Assembly: GCA_946886275.1 (NCBI GenBank)
Contig: CAMPIH010000115.1
Span: forward strand, 1-7,321
Length of the DNA stretch: 7,321 bases
Direction of reading: 5' to 3'
From: an uncultured Sphingosinicella sp.
GTDB lineage: Bacteria > Pseudomonadota > Alphaproteobacteria > Sphingomonadales > Sphingomonadaceae
Part shown: positions 1 through 6,727 of the stretch, piece by piece
Layout: each line of letters opens with the position of its first letter
How positions within the stretch are numbered: the first letter of the stretch is position 1
The notes under the pieces: generated by a model
Databases searched by the model: none
Told to the model about the DNA's origin: nothing
The model's input: only the letters and a program-made list of their open reading frames with translations
Made by a program: the position numbers and the translations under genes

Positions 1-289
1 TCTCGCGGGCGTTGAGGAGAAGCTTCCGAGGCCGCTTCGGCTCGTGATTGAAGCGATTGCCATGGCTGAATTCGGGGATGTTGGAATTGACCAGGACGAC
101 TTCTCCATCCTTCACTTCGGCATAGGCCTCGGCGATCGAGCCCTCGCCGAAGCGAAGGCTCTTCACCTCGGTCCCGGTGAGGACGATTCCGGCCTCGAAC
201 ACTTCGTCGATCGCATAGTCGAACCGCGCGCGCCGGTTCTCGGCGACGACTTTCTTCTTGTCGAACGTGGGACGGCGCGGGCGAACCAT
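1..289 (-). CDS. smpB: SsrA-binding protein SmpB, N-terminal part (cut by window edge)
   Basis: SmpB binds tmRNA and delivers it to stalled ribosomes for trans-translation, which tags the incomplete protein and frees the ribosome in the cytoplasm. The 96 visible codons match the family closely: a basic N-terminus with FDKKK at residues 9-13, then [10 protein letters not shown] at 16-25, [18 protein letters not shown] at 29-46, the segment around [13 protein letters not shown] at 52-64, and [16 protein letters not shown] at 78-93. These form the OB-fold core that contacts tmRNA. The family is usually about 150-160 residues, so roughly the last 60 residues, including the basic C-terminal tail that enters the mRNA channel, lie outside the window. 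The ATG at 289-287 shares its A with the TGA stop of dapA (TGATG). No strong Shine-Dalgarno sequence of its own is visible, so translation is probably coupled to dapA. Identification is secure from motif recognition. Confidence 0.96.
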   Translation of the reverse strand, partial: MVRPRRPTFDKKKVVAENRRARFDYAIDEVFEAGIVLTGTEVKSLRFGEGSIAEAYAEVKDGEVVLVNSNIPEFSHGNRFNHEPKRPRKLLLNARE

Positions 290-1164
290 CAGATCAGGCC
301 GGCATGCGCGAGCGCTGAATCGACGGCCCGTCGGCTCGCTTCGGACGGAGCGGTCATCGGCAGGCGAAGGTCTGGGGGGAAATCGGGACGGACACGGCTG
401 AGCGCATATTTGACCGGCCCGGGTGACGCATCGCTGAACAAGGCGGCGTGAAGCGGGAAAAGCCGGTCCTGCAGCTCGAGCGCACGGGCATGATCGCCGG
501 ACAGGCACGTCTCCTGGAAGTGGGCGCACAATCCCGGCGCGACGTTGGCGGTGACCGAGATGCAGCCGCTGCCGCCCATGGCGCTGAATCCAAGCGCCAT
601 GTCGTCATTGCCGGAAAGCTGGATGAAGCCGGCGCCGCAGGCGGCGCGCTGAGCCGAGACACGGGCCAGATTGCCGGTGGCGTCCTTTACGGCGACGATG
701 TTGGCGAGCTCGCTCAGTCGGCCCATCGTCTCGACCGCGATGTCGGTGACCGTTCGGGCCGGCACGTTGTAGAGGATGATCGGCAAATCGACGGCGTCGG
801 CGATGGCGGCGAAATGGGCGTAGACGCCTTCCTGATTCGGCCGGTTGTAATAAGGCGGCACGTGGAGGACGGCGTCTGCCCCCGCCTCCTTGGCGGATCG
901 GCTGAGGGCGATGGCGTGGGCAGTGGCGTTGGATCCGCAGCCGGCGATGACCGGCACCCGGCCGGCGGCGGCCGAAACACAGGCCTGGATGACCCGGCGA
1001 TGCTCGGATGAATCGAGAGTCGCTGATTCGCCGGTTGTACCGCAGGGTACAAGTCCATGACTCCCTTCGCTAATTTGCCATTCGACAAAGGCCCGATAAT
1101 CGTCCTCGGCGAACGCTTCGTCGCGAAATGGGGTCACCAGAGCCGGGATCGACCCTCTGAACAT
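289..1164 (-). CDS. dapA: 4-hydroxy-tetrahydrodipicolinate synthase (DapA)
   Basis: DapA condenses pyruvate with L-aspartate-4-semialdehyde to give 4-hydroxy-tetrahydrodipicolinate, the first committed step toward meso-diaminopimelate and lysine; it is a cytoplasmic TIM-barrel enzyme. All key residues are present in the 291-residue product: the GTTGE loop with T43 and T44, PYYN with Y106, LYNVPAR with Y132 and substrate-binding R137, and the Schiff-base lysine K160 in AVKDATGN. A glycine-rich [12 protein letters not shown] segment follows. The length equals the usual 290-295 residues. I chose the ATG at 1164-1162 because it lies 5 nt after a full AAGGAGG, and the protein then begins [13 protein letters not shown] as family members do. 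The frame stays open to an upstream ATG at 1215, which would add 17 atypical residues. The gene ends in a TGATG overlap with smpB, so the two are probably one transcript. slt is divergent upstream. Members of this superfamily include other pyruvate aldolases, but the residue set and the smpB linkage support DapA. Confidence 0.96.
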   Translation of the reverse strand: MFRGSIPALVTPFRDEAFAEDDYRAFVEWQISEGSHGLVPCGTTGESATLDSSEHRRVIQACVSAAAGRVPVIAGCGSNATAHAIALSRSAKEAGADAVLHVPPYYNRPNQEGVYAHFAAIADAVDLPIILYNVPARTVTDIAVETMGRLSELANIVAVKDATGNLARVSAQRAACGAGFIQLSGNDDMALGFSAMGGSGCISVTANVAPGLCAHFQETCLSGDHARALELQDRLFPLHAALFSDASPGPVKYALSRVRPDFPPDLRLPMTAPSEASRRAVDSALAHAGLI

Positions 1165-1169
1165 GATAG

Positions 1170-1176
1170 CCTCCTT
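1170..1176 (-). promoter_or_regulatory. Strong ribosome binding site fixing the dapA start
   Basis: On the minus strand AAGGAGG occupies 1176-1170 and is followed by five bases before the ATG at 1164. This is a near-perfect anti-16S match at ideal spacing and rules in favour of the 291-residue DapA over the longer frames starting at 1215, 1206 or 1194, whose RBS candidates are poorer. Confidence 0.85.
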
Positions 1177-1233
1177 CACCTCGCGGCGACGCATGGCATA
1201 GGGCATGCGGGGCATCCGAGGGATGTTCAGGGT

Positions 1234-1263
1234 CTGATAAGGAGAGGGGCGTCATTCTGTCCA
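1234..1263 (-). promoter_or_regulatory. Candidate sigma-70 type promoter for dapA–smpB
   Basis: On the minus strand TGGACA (1263-1258, five of six matches to TTGACA) is followed after 18 bases by TATCAG (1239-1234, four of six matches to TATAAT). Transcription would begin near 1227, giving a leader of about 60 nt before the dapA ATG. The element lies over the ribosome-binding and start region of the divergent slt gene. It was found by eye with a permissive spacer, so it is only a candidate; chance matches of this quality are common. Confidence 0.3.
1239..1249 (+). promoter_or_regulatory. Shine-Dalgarno sequence upstream of slt, unusually far from the ATG
   Basis: AAGGAG at 1239-1244 runs into GAGGGG at 1244-1249. 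It is the only good anti-16S match ahead of slt, but 21 bases (or 16 from the second half) separate it from the ATG at 1266. In the slt frame the better-spaced codons are ATT at 1254 and CTG at 1257, both rare initiators. Either the spacing is suboptimal, or translation starts at one of those codons and adds three or four residues to the signal peptide. Confidence 0.5.
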
Positions 1264-1265
1264 GC

Positions 1266-3284
1266 ATGCACAAGCGAGCGGGTCTGTTTCTTCTCCTGGG
1301 GGCTTCGGCCGCCGCCATCGCCGGATCGACGGTCGGTCAGTTGCAGGTTTCAAAACCTGTTCCACCGCCGGTCGCGCCGGCTGCCGTGGCGCCCATGGCG
1401 GCGGTCGTTCAGACCGCGCCGACCGCGAACGCGATCGCTACCAGCATCGCCCGCTGGAACAGCCTTCGCCAGTCCGACAATCTCCCGTTCACGGCTTATG
1501 CCTCGTTCCTGCTCAGCCATCGCGGCTGGCCCGGCGAAACGGCAATGCGCCGGACGGCGGAGCGCCAGATCGAGGCCGGAGCGGCAGCTTCCGAGGTCGT
1601 CCGCTTCTTCACCGAATTCCCGCCGCTGACTCCTGCGGGTCACGCCGGACATGCCTTCGCTCTGCTGGCGACCGGCCGAAGCGGTGAGGCCGCCGCCGCC
1701 GCCCGTGCGGCCTGGACCGGCGGCGTTCTCCCGCAGACGGCGGAGCAAAGGCTGATCAGCACGTTCGGATCAGCGCTGACATCGCAGGATCACGATCGGC
1801 GGATGGACGTGCTGCTCGGAAACGGCGACACCCAAAGCGCCCAGCGAAGCCTGATGTGGAGCTCGCCGGCAAAGCGGCCGCTGTTCGAGGCGAGGCTTGC
1901 GATGCAGACCCGCACCGGCGATGCCGCCGCTCGCGCGGCGGCGGTCGGAGCGGCCGGGGCGTCCGATCCCGGCTTCCTGATCGACCGTGGCAACTGGCTT
2001 CGCAACAGCGGCGATCCAAGCGGCGCGCGCCAATGGCTCGCCCGGCCGAGACGGCTCTCCAGCCATCCCGCCAATGCCGAGAAATTCATGGAATCGATGG
2101 TGACCATGGCGCGGGCGGCGGCCGCCGACCGGCAGTGGAGCACCGCTTTTCAGATCGCTTCCCAGGTCGACGATATCTTCCCGGCCGGCACCGACGTCAG
2201 CCAGCGGGCGTTCGGCGAACGCGACGAATATACCAACCTCACCTGGCTCGCCGGGACGACCGCGCTTCTCCGCCTCGCCCGACCGGCCGATGCGGTCGGC
2301 ATGTTCGAACGCTATGCGCGCGCTGCCCAGTCGCCCCAGACCCGGACCAAGGGGCTCTACTGGGCGGCCCGGGCGGCGAATCGCGCCGGCCAGGCCGAGC
2401 GATCGCAGGCCTTCCTCACCGAGGCCGCTCAGCATTACGACCAGTTTTACGGGCAATTGGCGGCGGAACGGCTCGGCCGGGCCTTGCCCGCTCCGGCGGC
2501 GCCGACCGCCGTGGCGCCGACGCCGGCCGAGCGGCAGGCGTTTCGAAACCGTTCGATCGTCACCGCCGTTCGCTATCTCGGCCAGACCGGCAATTGGCGC
2601 GACCAGACCGACTTCGTCCGAGCGCTCGCCGAACAGGCGCGGACCGACAATGAGCGGCTGCTCACCGTCGAGCTCGGACGGGAGATCGGCCGGATCGATC
2701 TTGGCGTCCTCGTCGCCCGCAATGCGCGCAGCGACGGCTCGCTGGAATATAAGAGGTGGGGCTTCCCGGAGGTTCGGGTTCCCGCCGCGCAGCAGCGTCA
2801 CTGGACGCTGGCCCACGCCATCGCCCGGCAGGAAAGCCTGTTCGATCGCGAGGCGGTGAGCCGAGCCGGCGCACGCGGGCTCATGCAGCTGATGCCGGGC
2901 ACCGCGCGCGAAGTCGCCGGTCGGCTCGACATCGGTTACGATCAGTCACGGCTCACTCGCGATCCGGAATATAATGTCCTCCTGGGATCGACCTATTTCG
3001 CCCGGCTTCTCGGCCAATATGATGGAAGCTATCCGCTCGCCATCGCCGCCTACAATGCCGGGCCGGGCAACGTGAACCGATGGCTTCGCGCGAATGGCGA
3101 TCCGCGAACCTCGGCGGTGAACATGGTCGACTGGATCGAGGAGATCCCGTTCTTCGAGACCCGCAACTATGTCCAGCGCGTGCTCGAAAATGCGGTCGTC
3201 TACGATCTGCTCAATCCCGATCGGGCCCGTAGTCCGCAGGGGAACCGCCTCTCTTACTATCTCGGCGAGCCTCAGCCCAGCTGA
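1266..3284 (+). CDS. slt: Periplasmic soluble lytic transglycosylase (Slt family, GH23)
   Basis: The enzyme should cleave the MurNAc–GlcNAc bond of peptidoglycan non-hydrolytically, leaving 1,6-anhydro-MurNAc ends, during wall turnover in the periplasm. The 672-residue product starts with a signal peptide: HKR at 2-4, a hydrophobic run at 5-19, and a likely cleavage after AIA at residue 19. There is no lipobox cysteine. A proline/alanine-rich linker (about 28-48) leads into a long, alanine-rich, probably all-helical region (about 50-490) like the U/L superhelix of Slt70. The catalytic domain is at the C-terminus: ARQES with catalytic glutamate E523, GLMQLMPGTA at 538-547, and AYNAGPGNV at 595-603. 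The terminal EEIPFFETRNYVQRV segment is also typical. The length is comparable to E. coli Slt70. The ATG at 1266 is the first conventional start in frame but has a distant Shine-Dalgarno sequence. It is divergent from dapA and followed by greB on the same strand. The family is certain; assignment to Slt70 rather than a close paralogue is likely. Confidence 0.92.
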   Translation: MHKRAGLFLLLGASAAAIAGSTVGQLQVSKPVPPPVAPAAVAPMAAVVQTAPTANAIATSIARWNSLRQSDNLPFTAYASFLLSHRGWPGETAMRRTAERQIEAGAAASEVVRFFTEFPPLTPAGHAGHAFALLATGRSGEAAAAARAAWTGGVLPQTAEQRLISTFGSALTSQDHDRRMDVLLGNGDTQSAQRSLMWSSPAKRPLFEARLAMQTRTGDAAARAAAVGAAGASDPGFLIDRGNWLRNSGDPSGARQWLARPRRLSSHPANAEKFMESMVTMARAAAADRQWSTAFQIASQVDDIFPAGTDVSQRAFGERDEYTNLTWLAGTTALLRLARPADAVGMFERYARAAQSPQTRTKGLYWAARAANRAGQAERSQAFLTEAAQHYDQFYGQLAAERLGRALPAPAAPTAVAPTPAERQAFRNRSIVTAVRYLGQTGNWRDQTDFVRALAEQARTDNERLLTVELGREIGRIDLGVLVARNARSDGSLEYKRWGFPEVRVPAAQQRHWTLAHAIARQESLFDREAVSRAGARGLMQLMPGTAREVAGRLDIGYDQSRLTRDPEYNVLLGSTYFARLLGQYDGSYPLAIAAYNAGPGNVNRWLRANGDPRTSAVNMVDWIEEIPFFETRNYVQRVLENAVVYDLLNPDRARSPQGNRLSYYLGEPQPS

Positions 3285-3379
3285 GGTCCGCGCCCGTCTC
3301 CGGAGGGCGTTCCCGCAAACGCGGATCGGGCTCGACGCGGCGCGTGATCGATGGGCCGGCTGCTGGCATAAGCGCTTCG

Positions 3380-3871
3380 ATGAGCGATCGACCCAATTAC
3401 ATCACGCCGGCCGGCTATCGTCGGCTTCGCGAGGAATATGAGGCTCTTTACGGCGGCGAGCGGCCGAAGCTGCTCGAGACGATCGCCTGGGCCGCCGCCA
3501 ATGGCGACCGCTCCGAAAATGCCGATTATCAATATGGCCGGCGCCGGCTGCGCGAGATCGACCGACGAATCAACTTCCTCGCCCGCCGGATGAAGGCAGC
3601 GAAAGTCACCGACCCCGCCGCTCAGCCGGACCGGAACCGGGTCTGGTTCGGGGCCACCGTCACCCTCGTCGACGAGGATGATGTCGAGCGCGTTCTCACG
3701 CTCGTCGGCGAGGACGAGGCGGACGCGACTCAAGGGCGAATAAGCTGGCAATCGCCGATCGCCCGAGCCGTCCGCGGCGCCGCGGTCGGCGATTTGCGGC
3801 GAGTCTCCTTGCCGGCGGGCGATCGCGAATATGAGGTCGTCAGGATCCTTTATCCGGGATCGGACGCCTGA
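3380..3871 (+). CDS. greB: Transcription elongation factor GreB
   Basis: GreB inserts into the RNA polymerase secondary channel and stimulates cleavage of the 3' RNA end in backtracked complexes, so that elongation can resume. The 163-residue product (E. coli GreB has about 158) begins with a helical coiled-coil hairpin (about 10-80). Its tip carries WAAANGDRSENADYQY at 37-52, with the acidic residues D43 and E46 that coordinate the catalytic magnesium. RLREIDRRINFL follows, the pattern typical of GreB rather than GreA. The C-terminal half (about 85-163) is the FKBP-like domain, with the SPIARA motif and GDLRRVSLPAGDREYEV. I chose the ATG at 3380 because the conserved ITPAGYRRL starts a few residues later. 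A GTG at 3344 would add 12 residues with no better RBS; only a weak AAGCG precedes 3380. It lies 95 bp after slt on the same strand and may be read from that transcript. Its last 22 bp overlap the end of the convergent PPK2 gene. Confidence 0.94.
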   Translation: MSDRPNYITPAGYRRLREEYEALYGGERPKLLETIAWAAANGDRSENADYQYGRRRLREIDRRINFLARRMKAAKVTDPAAQPDRNRVWFGATVTLVDEDDVERVLTLVGEDEADATQGRISWQSPIARAVRGAAVGDLRRVSLPAGDREYEVVRILYPGSDA

Positions 3872-4656
3872 CGCTGGCCTGCCTGCTCGTCCCGAAGAAG
3901 GCGGGCGAAATGCTCCATCTCGGCAGGAACAGGCGGAGGATCGGCCGGAAGAACCCGTTCGAGCGAGTCGGCGACCGCGCCGAGCGCCGCGATTCTCGCC
4001 GACTTCTTGTCGTTGCCGTCGATCGCAGTCCATGGCGCCCAACGTGTGTCGGTCTGGTCGAACATATCCTTGATCGCCCTGGAATAATCATTCCGGCGGC
4101 CGCGGTTGCGAATGTCCTCGGCAGTCACTTTCCAGCGCTTCCAGGGATGGTCGAGGCGAGCGAGGAACCGGGCCGATTGTTCGGCTTCGGTGACGTGGAA
4201 GAAGAGCTTGACGATGGCTGTGCCGTCGGCAGCGAGCTGCGCTTCGAACTCGTTGATCTCGTCATAGGCGCGTCGCCACTCGGCTTCGGTGGCGAAGCCC
4301 TCGACCCGCTCGACGAGCACCCGGCCGTACCAGCTCCGGTCGAAGATCGCGATCTCTCCGGCCTTGGGCAGACGCCGCCAGAAGCGCCATAGATAATGAC
4401 GCGCTTTCTCCTCCTCGGAGGGAGCGGCGATCGGCCATACCTTGAAGCCGCGCGGATCGCATTCCGCCGTGAGGCGCTGGATCGCTCCGCCCTTGCCCGA
4501 GGCATCCCAGCCTTCGACGACGATCACCGCCGAGCGGCGGTGGACGAAGTTGCTGACGAACAGGCGCGAGACCCGCTCCTGCAGGTCGGCGAGCGTCTTC
4601 TTATATTCCCCCTCGAAGGGCGCGCCGCTCTCATATTGCCGAAGGTCGATCGCCAT
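3850..4656 (-). CDS. ppk2: Polyphosphate kinase 2 family protein (single domain)
   Basis: PPK2 enzymes transfer phosphate between inorganic polyphosphate and nucleotides (AMP, ADP or GDP, depending on class) and affect nucleotide pools and polyphosphate stores in the cytoplasm. The 268-residue product has one P-loop kinase domain: the Walker A loop EGWDASGKGG at 48-57 with K55, the conserved stretch PIAAPSEEEKARHYLWRFW at 75-93, and Walker B/lid IFDRSWYGRVLVERVEG at 104-120 with D106. KRWKVTAEDIRNR and the PWTAIDGNDKKSAR segment follow in the C-terminal part. It has the length of a one-domain PPK2, about half that of the two-domain AMP phosphotransferases. Substrate class (AMP or ADP phosphorylating) cannot be decided by eye. 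The ATG at 4656 has a TAAGG seven bases upstream; a TTG at 4662 would add two residues but sits too close to that site. It starts 21 bp after the aspS stop, so co-transcription is likely. Family certain, exact reaction open. Confidence 0.92.
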   Translation of the reverse strand: MAIDLRQYESGAPFEGEYKKTLADLQERVSRLFVSNFVHRRSAVIVVEGWDASGKGGAIQRLTAECDPRGFKVWPIAAPSEEEKARHYLWRFWRRLPKAGEIAIFDRSWYGRVLVERVEGFATEAEWRRAYDEINEFEAQLAADGTAIVKLFFHVTEAEQSARFLARLDHPWKRWKVTAEDIRNRGRRNDYSRAIKDMFDQTDTRWAPWTAIDGNDKKSARIAALGAVADSLERVLPADPPPVPAEMEHFARLLRDEQAGQRQASDPG

Positions 4657-4663
4657 CGGCAAG

Positions 4664-4668
4664 CCTTA
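4664..4668 (-). promoter_or_regulatory. Ribosome binding site deciding the PPK2 start
   Basis: TAAGG at 4668-4664 on the minus strand lies seven bases before the ATG at 4656, inside the 21-bp gap after the aspS stop. It leaves only one base before the alternative TTG at 4662, so the ATG is the better start. The presence of a separate RBS suggests translation independent of aspS within a shared transcript. Confidence 0.6.
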
Positions 4669-4677
4669 GCAGTGGAC

Positions 4678-6495
4678 CTATTCCGGCGCCACGCTCCGCG
4701 CCGGATCCTTGGCGGCTGTCCCGGAAGGGGGCACCAGCCGGATATGAAGCTCGCGAAGCTGCTTCGCGGTCACCTCTCCCGGAGCGCCCATCATCAGGTC
4801 CTCGGCCCGCTGGTTCATCGGAAACAGCACCACCTCGCGAAGGTTCGGCTCGTCCGCCAGGAGCATGACGATCCGGTCGATCCCGGGGGCCGATCCCCCG
4901 TGCGGCGGAGCACCGAACTTGAACGCGTTGATCATCCCGGAAAAGTTCGTGTCGACGTCCTGCTGGCTGTAGCCGGCAATCTCGAACGCCTTGTACATGA
5001 TGTCGGGCCGGTGGTTGCGGATCGCGCCGGACGAAAGCTCCACGCCGTTGCAGACGATGTCGTACTGGAAGGCGAGGATTTCGAGCGGGTCCTTCGACTC
5101 CAGCGCCTCCAGTCCTCCCTGCGGCATCGAGAAGGGATTGTGGCTGAAGTCGACCTTCTTCGATTCCTCGTCATATTCGTACATCGGGAAATCGACGATC
5201 CAGCAGAAATCGAACCGATCACGATCGATGAGGTCGAGCTGCTCGGCGATCCGGGTTCGGGCGGCGCCGGCGAGCTTCGCCGCCTGGTCCGGCTTTCCGG
5301 CCGCGAAGAAGATGCCGTCGTCAGGGCCGAGCCCGAGCTCCGCGACCAGCTTGCGAGTGGCTTCCTCGCCATGGTTCTTGGCGATCGGACCGCCAAGCTC
5401 ACCGCCCTTCTGGGTGATGTAGCCAAGGCCGGCATGGCCTTCGCTCCGGGCCCAGTCGTTCATGTCGTCGAAGAATTTGCGGCTGTGGCCGGCGGTGCCG
5501 GGCGCCGGAATGGCTCGCACGGCGCCGCCGCCCTCCACGATCCGGGAGAAGAGGCCGAAGCCGGACCCCTGGAAATGCGCCGACACGTCCGAGATCAGGA
5601 TCGGATTGCGCAAGTCGGGCTTGTCCGAACCGTATTTCAGCATCGCTTCCCGGTAGGGGATTCGGGGAAATTGGCCGGCCGGGGTCACGCTCCGGCCATT
5701 GGCGAATTCCTCGAACACGCCGGCCAGCACCGGCTCGATCGCGGCGAACACGTCGTCCTGGGTGACGAAGCTCATCTCGAAATCGAGCTGGTAGAATTCC
5801 CCCGGCGAGCGGTCGGCACGGGCGTCCTCGTCGCGGAAACAGGGCGCGATCTGGAAATAGCGGTCGAACCCCGCCACCATGATCAGCTGCTTGAACATCT
5901 GCGGCGCCTGCGGGAGCGCGTAGAACTTGCCGGGATGGACCCGGCTCGGAACGAGATAGTCGCGCGCTCCCTCCGGGCTGGACGCGGTCAGGATCGGCGT
6001 CTGGAACTCGGTGAAGCCCTGGTCGATCATCCGCCGCCGGATCGAGCTGATCACCTTCGAACGCAGGATGATGTTGTTGTGGATCCGCTCCCGACGCAGA
6101 TCGAGGTAGCGGTAGCGGAGCCTGATCTCTTCCGGATATTCCTGGTCGCCGAACACCGGCAGCGGCAGTTCCTGAGCCTGCGACTGAATCTCGACGGCGT
6201 CGGCGTGAAGCTCGATCTGGCCGGTGGCGAGGTTCGCGTTCACCGCGTCCGATGCCCGGCGAACGATCTCGCCTTCGACCGTGACGACCGATTCGACGCG
6301 AAGGCCTTCGAGAAGCCTGAACGCCTCGTCGGCGATGTCGGTGACGATCTGGGTGATCCCGTAATGATCGCGGAGGTCGACGAACAGCAGATTGCCGTGA
6401 TCGCGCTTGCGATGGATCCAACCCGAGAGCTTGACCCTTTCGCCGACATGGCTCTCGCGGAGCTCTCCGCAGCTATGAGTGCGATAGGCATGCAT
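4678..6495 (-). CDS. aspS: Aspartyl-tRNA synthetase, bacterial type, probably non-discriminating
   Basis: This class IIb synthetase activates aspartate with ATP and charges tRNA(Asp). The 605-residue product has an N-terminal OB-fold anticodon-binding domain (about 1-110) with [12 protein letters not shown] at 23-34. Then comes the catalytic core: motif 1 near 145-170, the [16 protein letters not shown] stretch at 195-206 (here reading LI at 204-205), and motif 2 [15 protein letters not shown] at 220-234. The bacterial GAD-type insertion lies in the middle (about 300-420). Motif 3 carries GIDRIVMLL at 538-546 and ends near LREVVLFP. The length is within the usual 590-610. The sequence C-terminal to ELHIRL is short and alanine/proline-rich. 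H33 sits where E. coli AspRS has leucine and where non-discriminating bacterial enzymes carry histidine, so it may also charge tRNA(Asn). The ATG at 6495 begins [13 protein letters not shown] as in homologues, though its RBS is weak. PPK2 follows 21 bp downstream; rnd is divergent upstream. Identity is secure; the broader tRNA specificity is inferred. Confidence 0.97.
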   Translation of the reverse strand: MHAYRTHSCGELRESHVGERVKLSGWIHRKRDHGNLLFVDLRDHYGITQIVTDIADEAFRLLEGLRVESVVTVEGEIVRRASDAVNANLATGQIELHADAVEIQSQAQELPLPVFGDQEYPEEIRLRYRYLDLRRERIHNNIILRSKVISSIRRRMIDQGFTEFQTPILTASSPEGARDYLVPSRVHPGKFYALPQAPQMFKQLIMVAGFDRYFQIAPCFRDEDARADRSPGEFYQLDFEMSFVTQDDVFAAIEPVLAGVFEEFANGRSVTPAGQFPRIPYREAMLKYGSDKPDLRNPILISDVSAHFQGSGFGLFSRIVEGGGAVRAIPAPGTAGHSRKFFDDMNDWARSEGHAGLGYITQKGGELGGPIAKNHGEEATRKLVAELGLGPDDGIFFAAGKPDQAAKLAGAARTRIAEQLDLIDRDRFDFCWIVDFPMYEYDEESKKVDFSHNPFSMPQGGLEALESKDPLEILAFQYDIVCNGVELSSGAIRNHRPDIMYKAFEIAGYSQQDVDTNFSGMINAFKFGAPPHGGSAPGIDRIVMLLADEPNLREVVLFPMNQRAEDLMMGAPGEVTAKQLRELHIRLVPPSGTAAKDPARSVAPE

Positions 6496-6566
6496 CGTGG
6501 GACCGCTTTCAGGACTTTGAGTTGGGGAACAGGGTGAGCGAGCGCTTCGCGTCAGCCCGCCCGCTT

Positions 6567-6572
6567 TGTCAA
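6567..6572 (-). promoter_or_regulatory. Candidate -35 element for aspS
   Basis: The minus strand reads TTGACA at 6572-6567, an exact match to the sigma-70 -35 consensus, about 70 bp before the aspS ATG. The hexamer 17 bases downstream (6549-6544, CGAAGC) is a poor -10. Weak -10 elements behind a good -35 are not unusual in GC-rich alphaproteobacteria, so this is plausible but unproven. Confidence 0.35.
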
Positions 6573-6715
6573 GCAGTCACGCCCCCTTGATCCTCGACGA
6601 TTGGGGGCCAAGTCGCTCGCGAAAGCCAAATTCCCGTCGCGTTCCTGCCAGGTGCGGCCGGCTCGTGCCCGCGATCGAAGGACGGGCGCTTCCACCTCCA
6701 ACGATCAGGCTCTAT

Positions 6716-6720
6716 GAGGG
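6716..6720 (+). promoter_or_regulatory. Ribosome binding site deciding the rnd start
   Basis: GAGGG lies seven bases before the ATG at 6728. This supports that start over in-frame alternatives in the open upstream frame such as the GTG at 6665 or TTG at 6587. Confidence 0.6.
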
Positions 6721-6727
6721 CCGCCAA

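Larger units (their letters stand above)
6496..6727. other. Divergent intergenic spacer between aspS and rnd
   Basis: This 232-bp spacer separates two outward-facing genes and must hold promoters for both. I see a perfect TTGACA on the minus strand, no convincing promoter for rnd, and no tRNA, riboswitch or strong terminator-like hairpin. The rnd reading frame stays open back across most of the spacer, which I attribute to high GC content rather than coding. Confidence 0.6.

Noticed and set aside
1165..1215. Extended DapA N-terminus starting at 1215
   Set aside because: The 17 extra residues are unlike the family, and the ATG at 1164 has an ideal AAGGAGG five bases upstream.
1770..2816. 348-codon open frame on the minus strand inside slt
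   Set aside because: Arginine/glycine-rich product without a recognisable domain, fully within slt coding sequence; an antisense shadow.
3307..3322. Hairpin GCGTT–loop–AACGC between slt and greB as a possible terminator
   Set aside because: Only five base pairs with a six-base loop and no following T-tract; too weak to call a terminator.
3344..3379. GreB start at the GTG at 3344
   Set aside because: It would add 12 non-conserved residues without a Shine-Dalgarno sequence; the ATG at 3380 places the conserved motif at the usual distance from the N-terminus.
5399..6421. 340-codon minus-strand frame shifted relative to aspS
   Set aside because: Arginine-rich out-of-frame translation of aspS with no domain; shadow frame.
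4396..6537. 713-codon open frame on the plus strand, antisense to all of aspS
   Set aside because: It mirrors aspS exactly, has no recognisable domain and is rich in Arg, Asp, Val, Gly and Leu as expected from the complement of GC-biased codons. aspS on the other strand has every expected motif, so this is a composition artefact.
6583..6606. CCCCC and GGGGG runs in the aspS–rnd spacer as a hairpin
   Set aside because: Only the five-base runs pair; the flanking inner bases mismatch and there is no T-tract.
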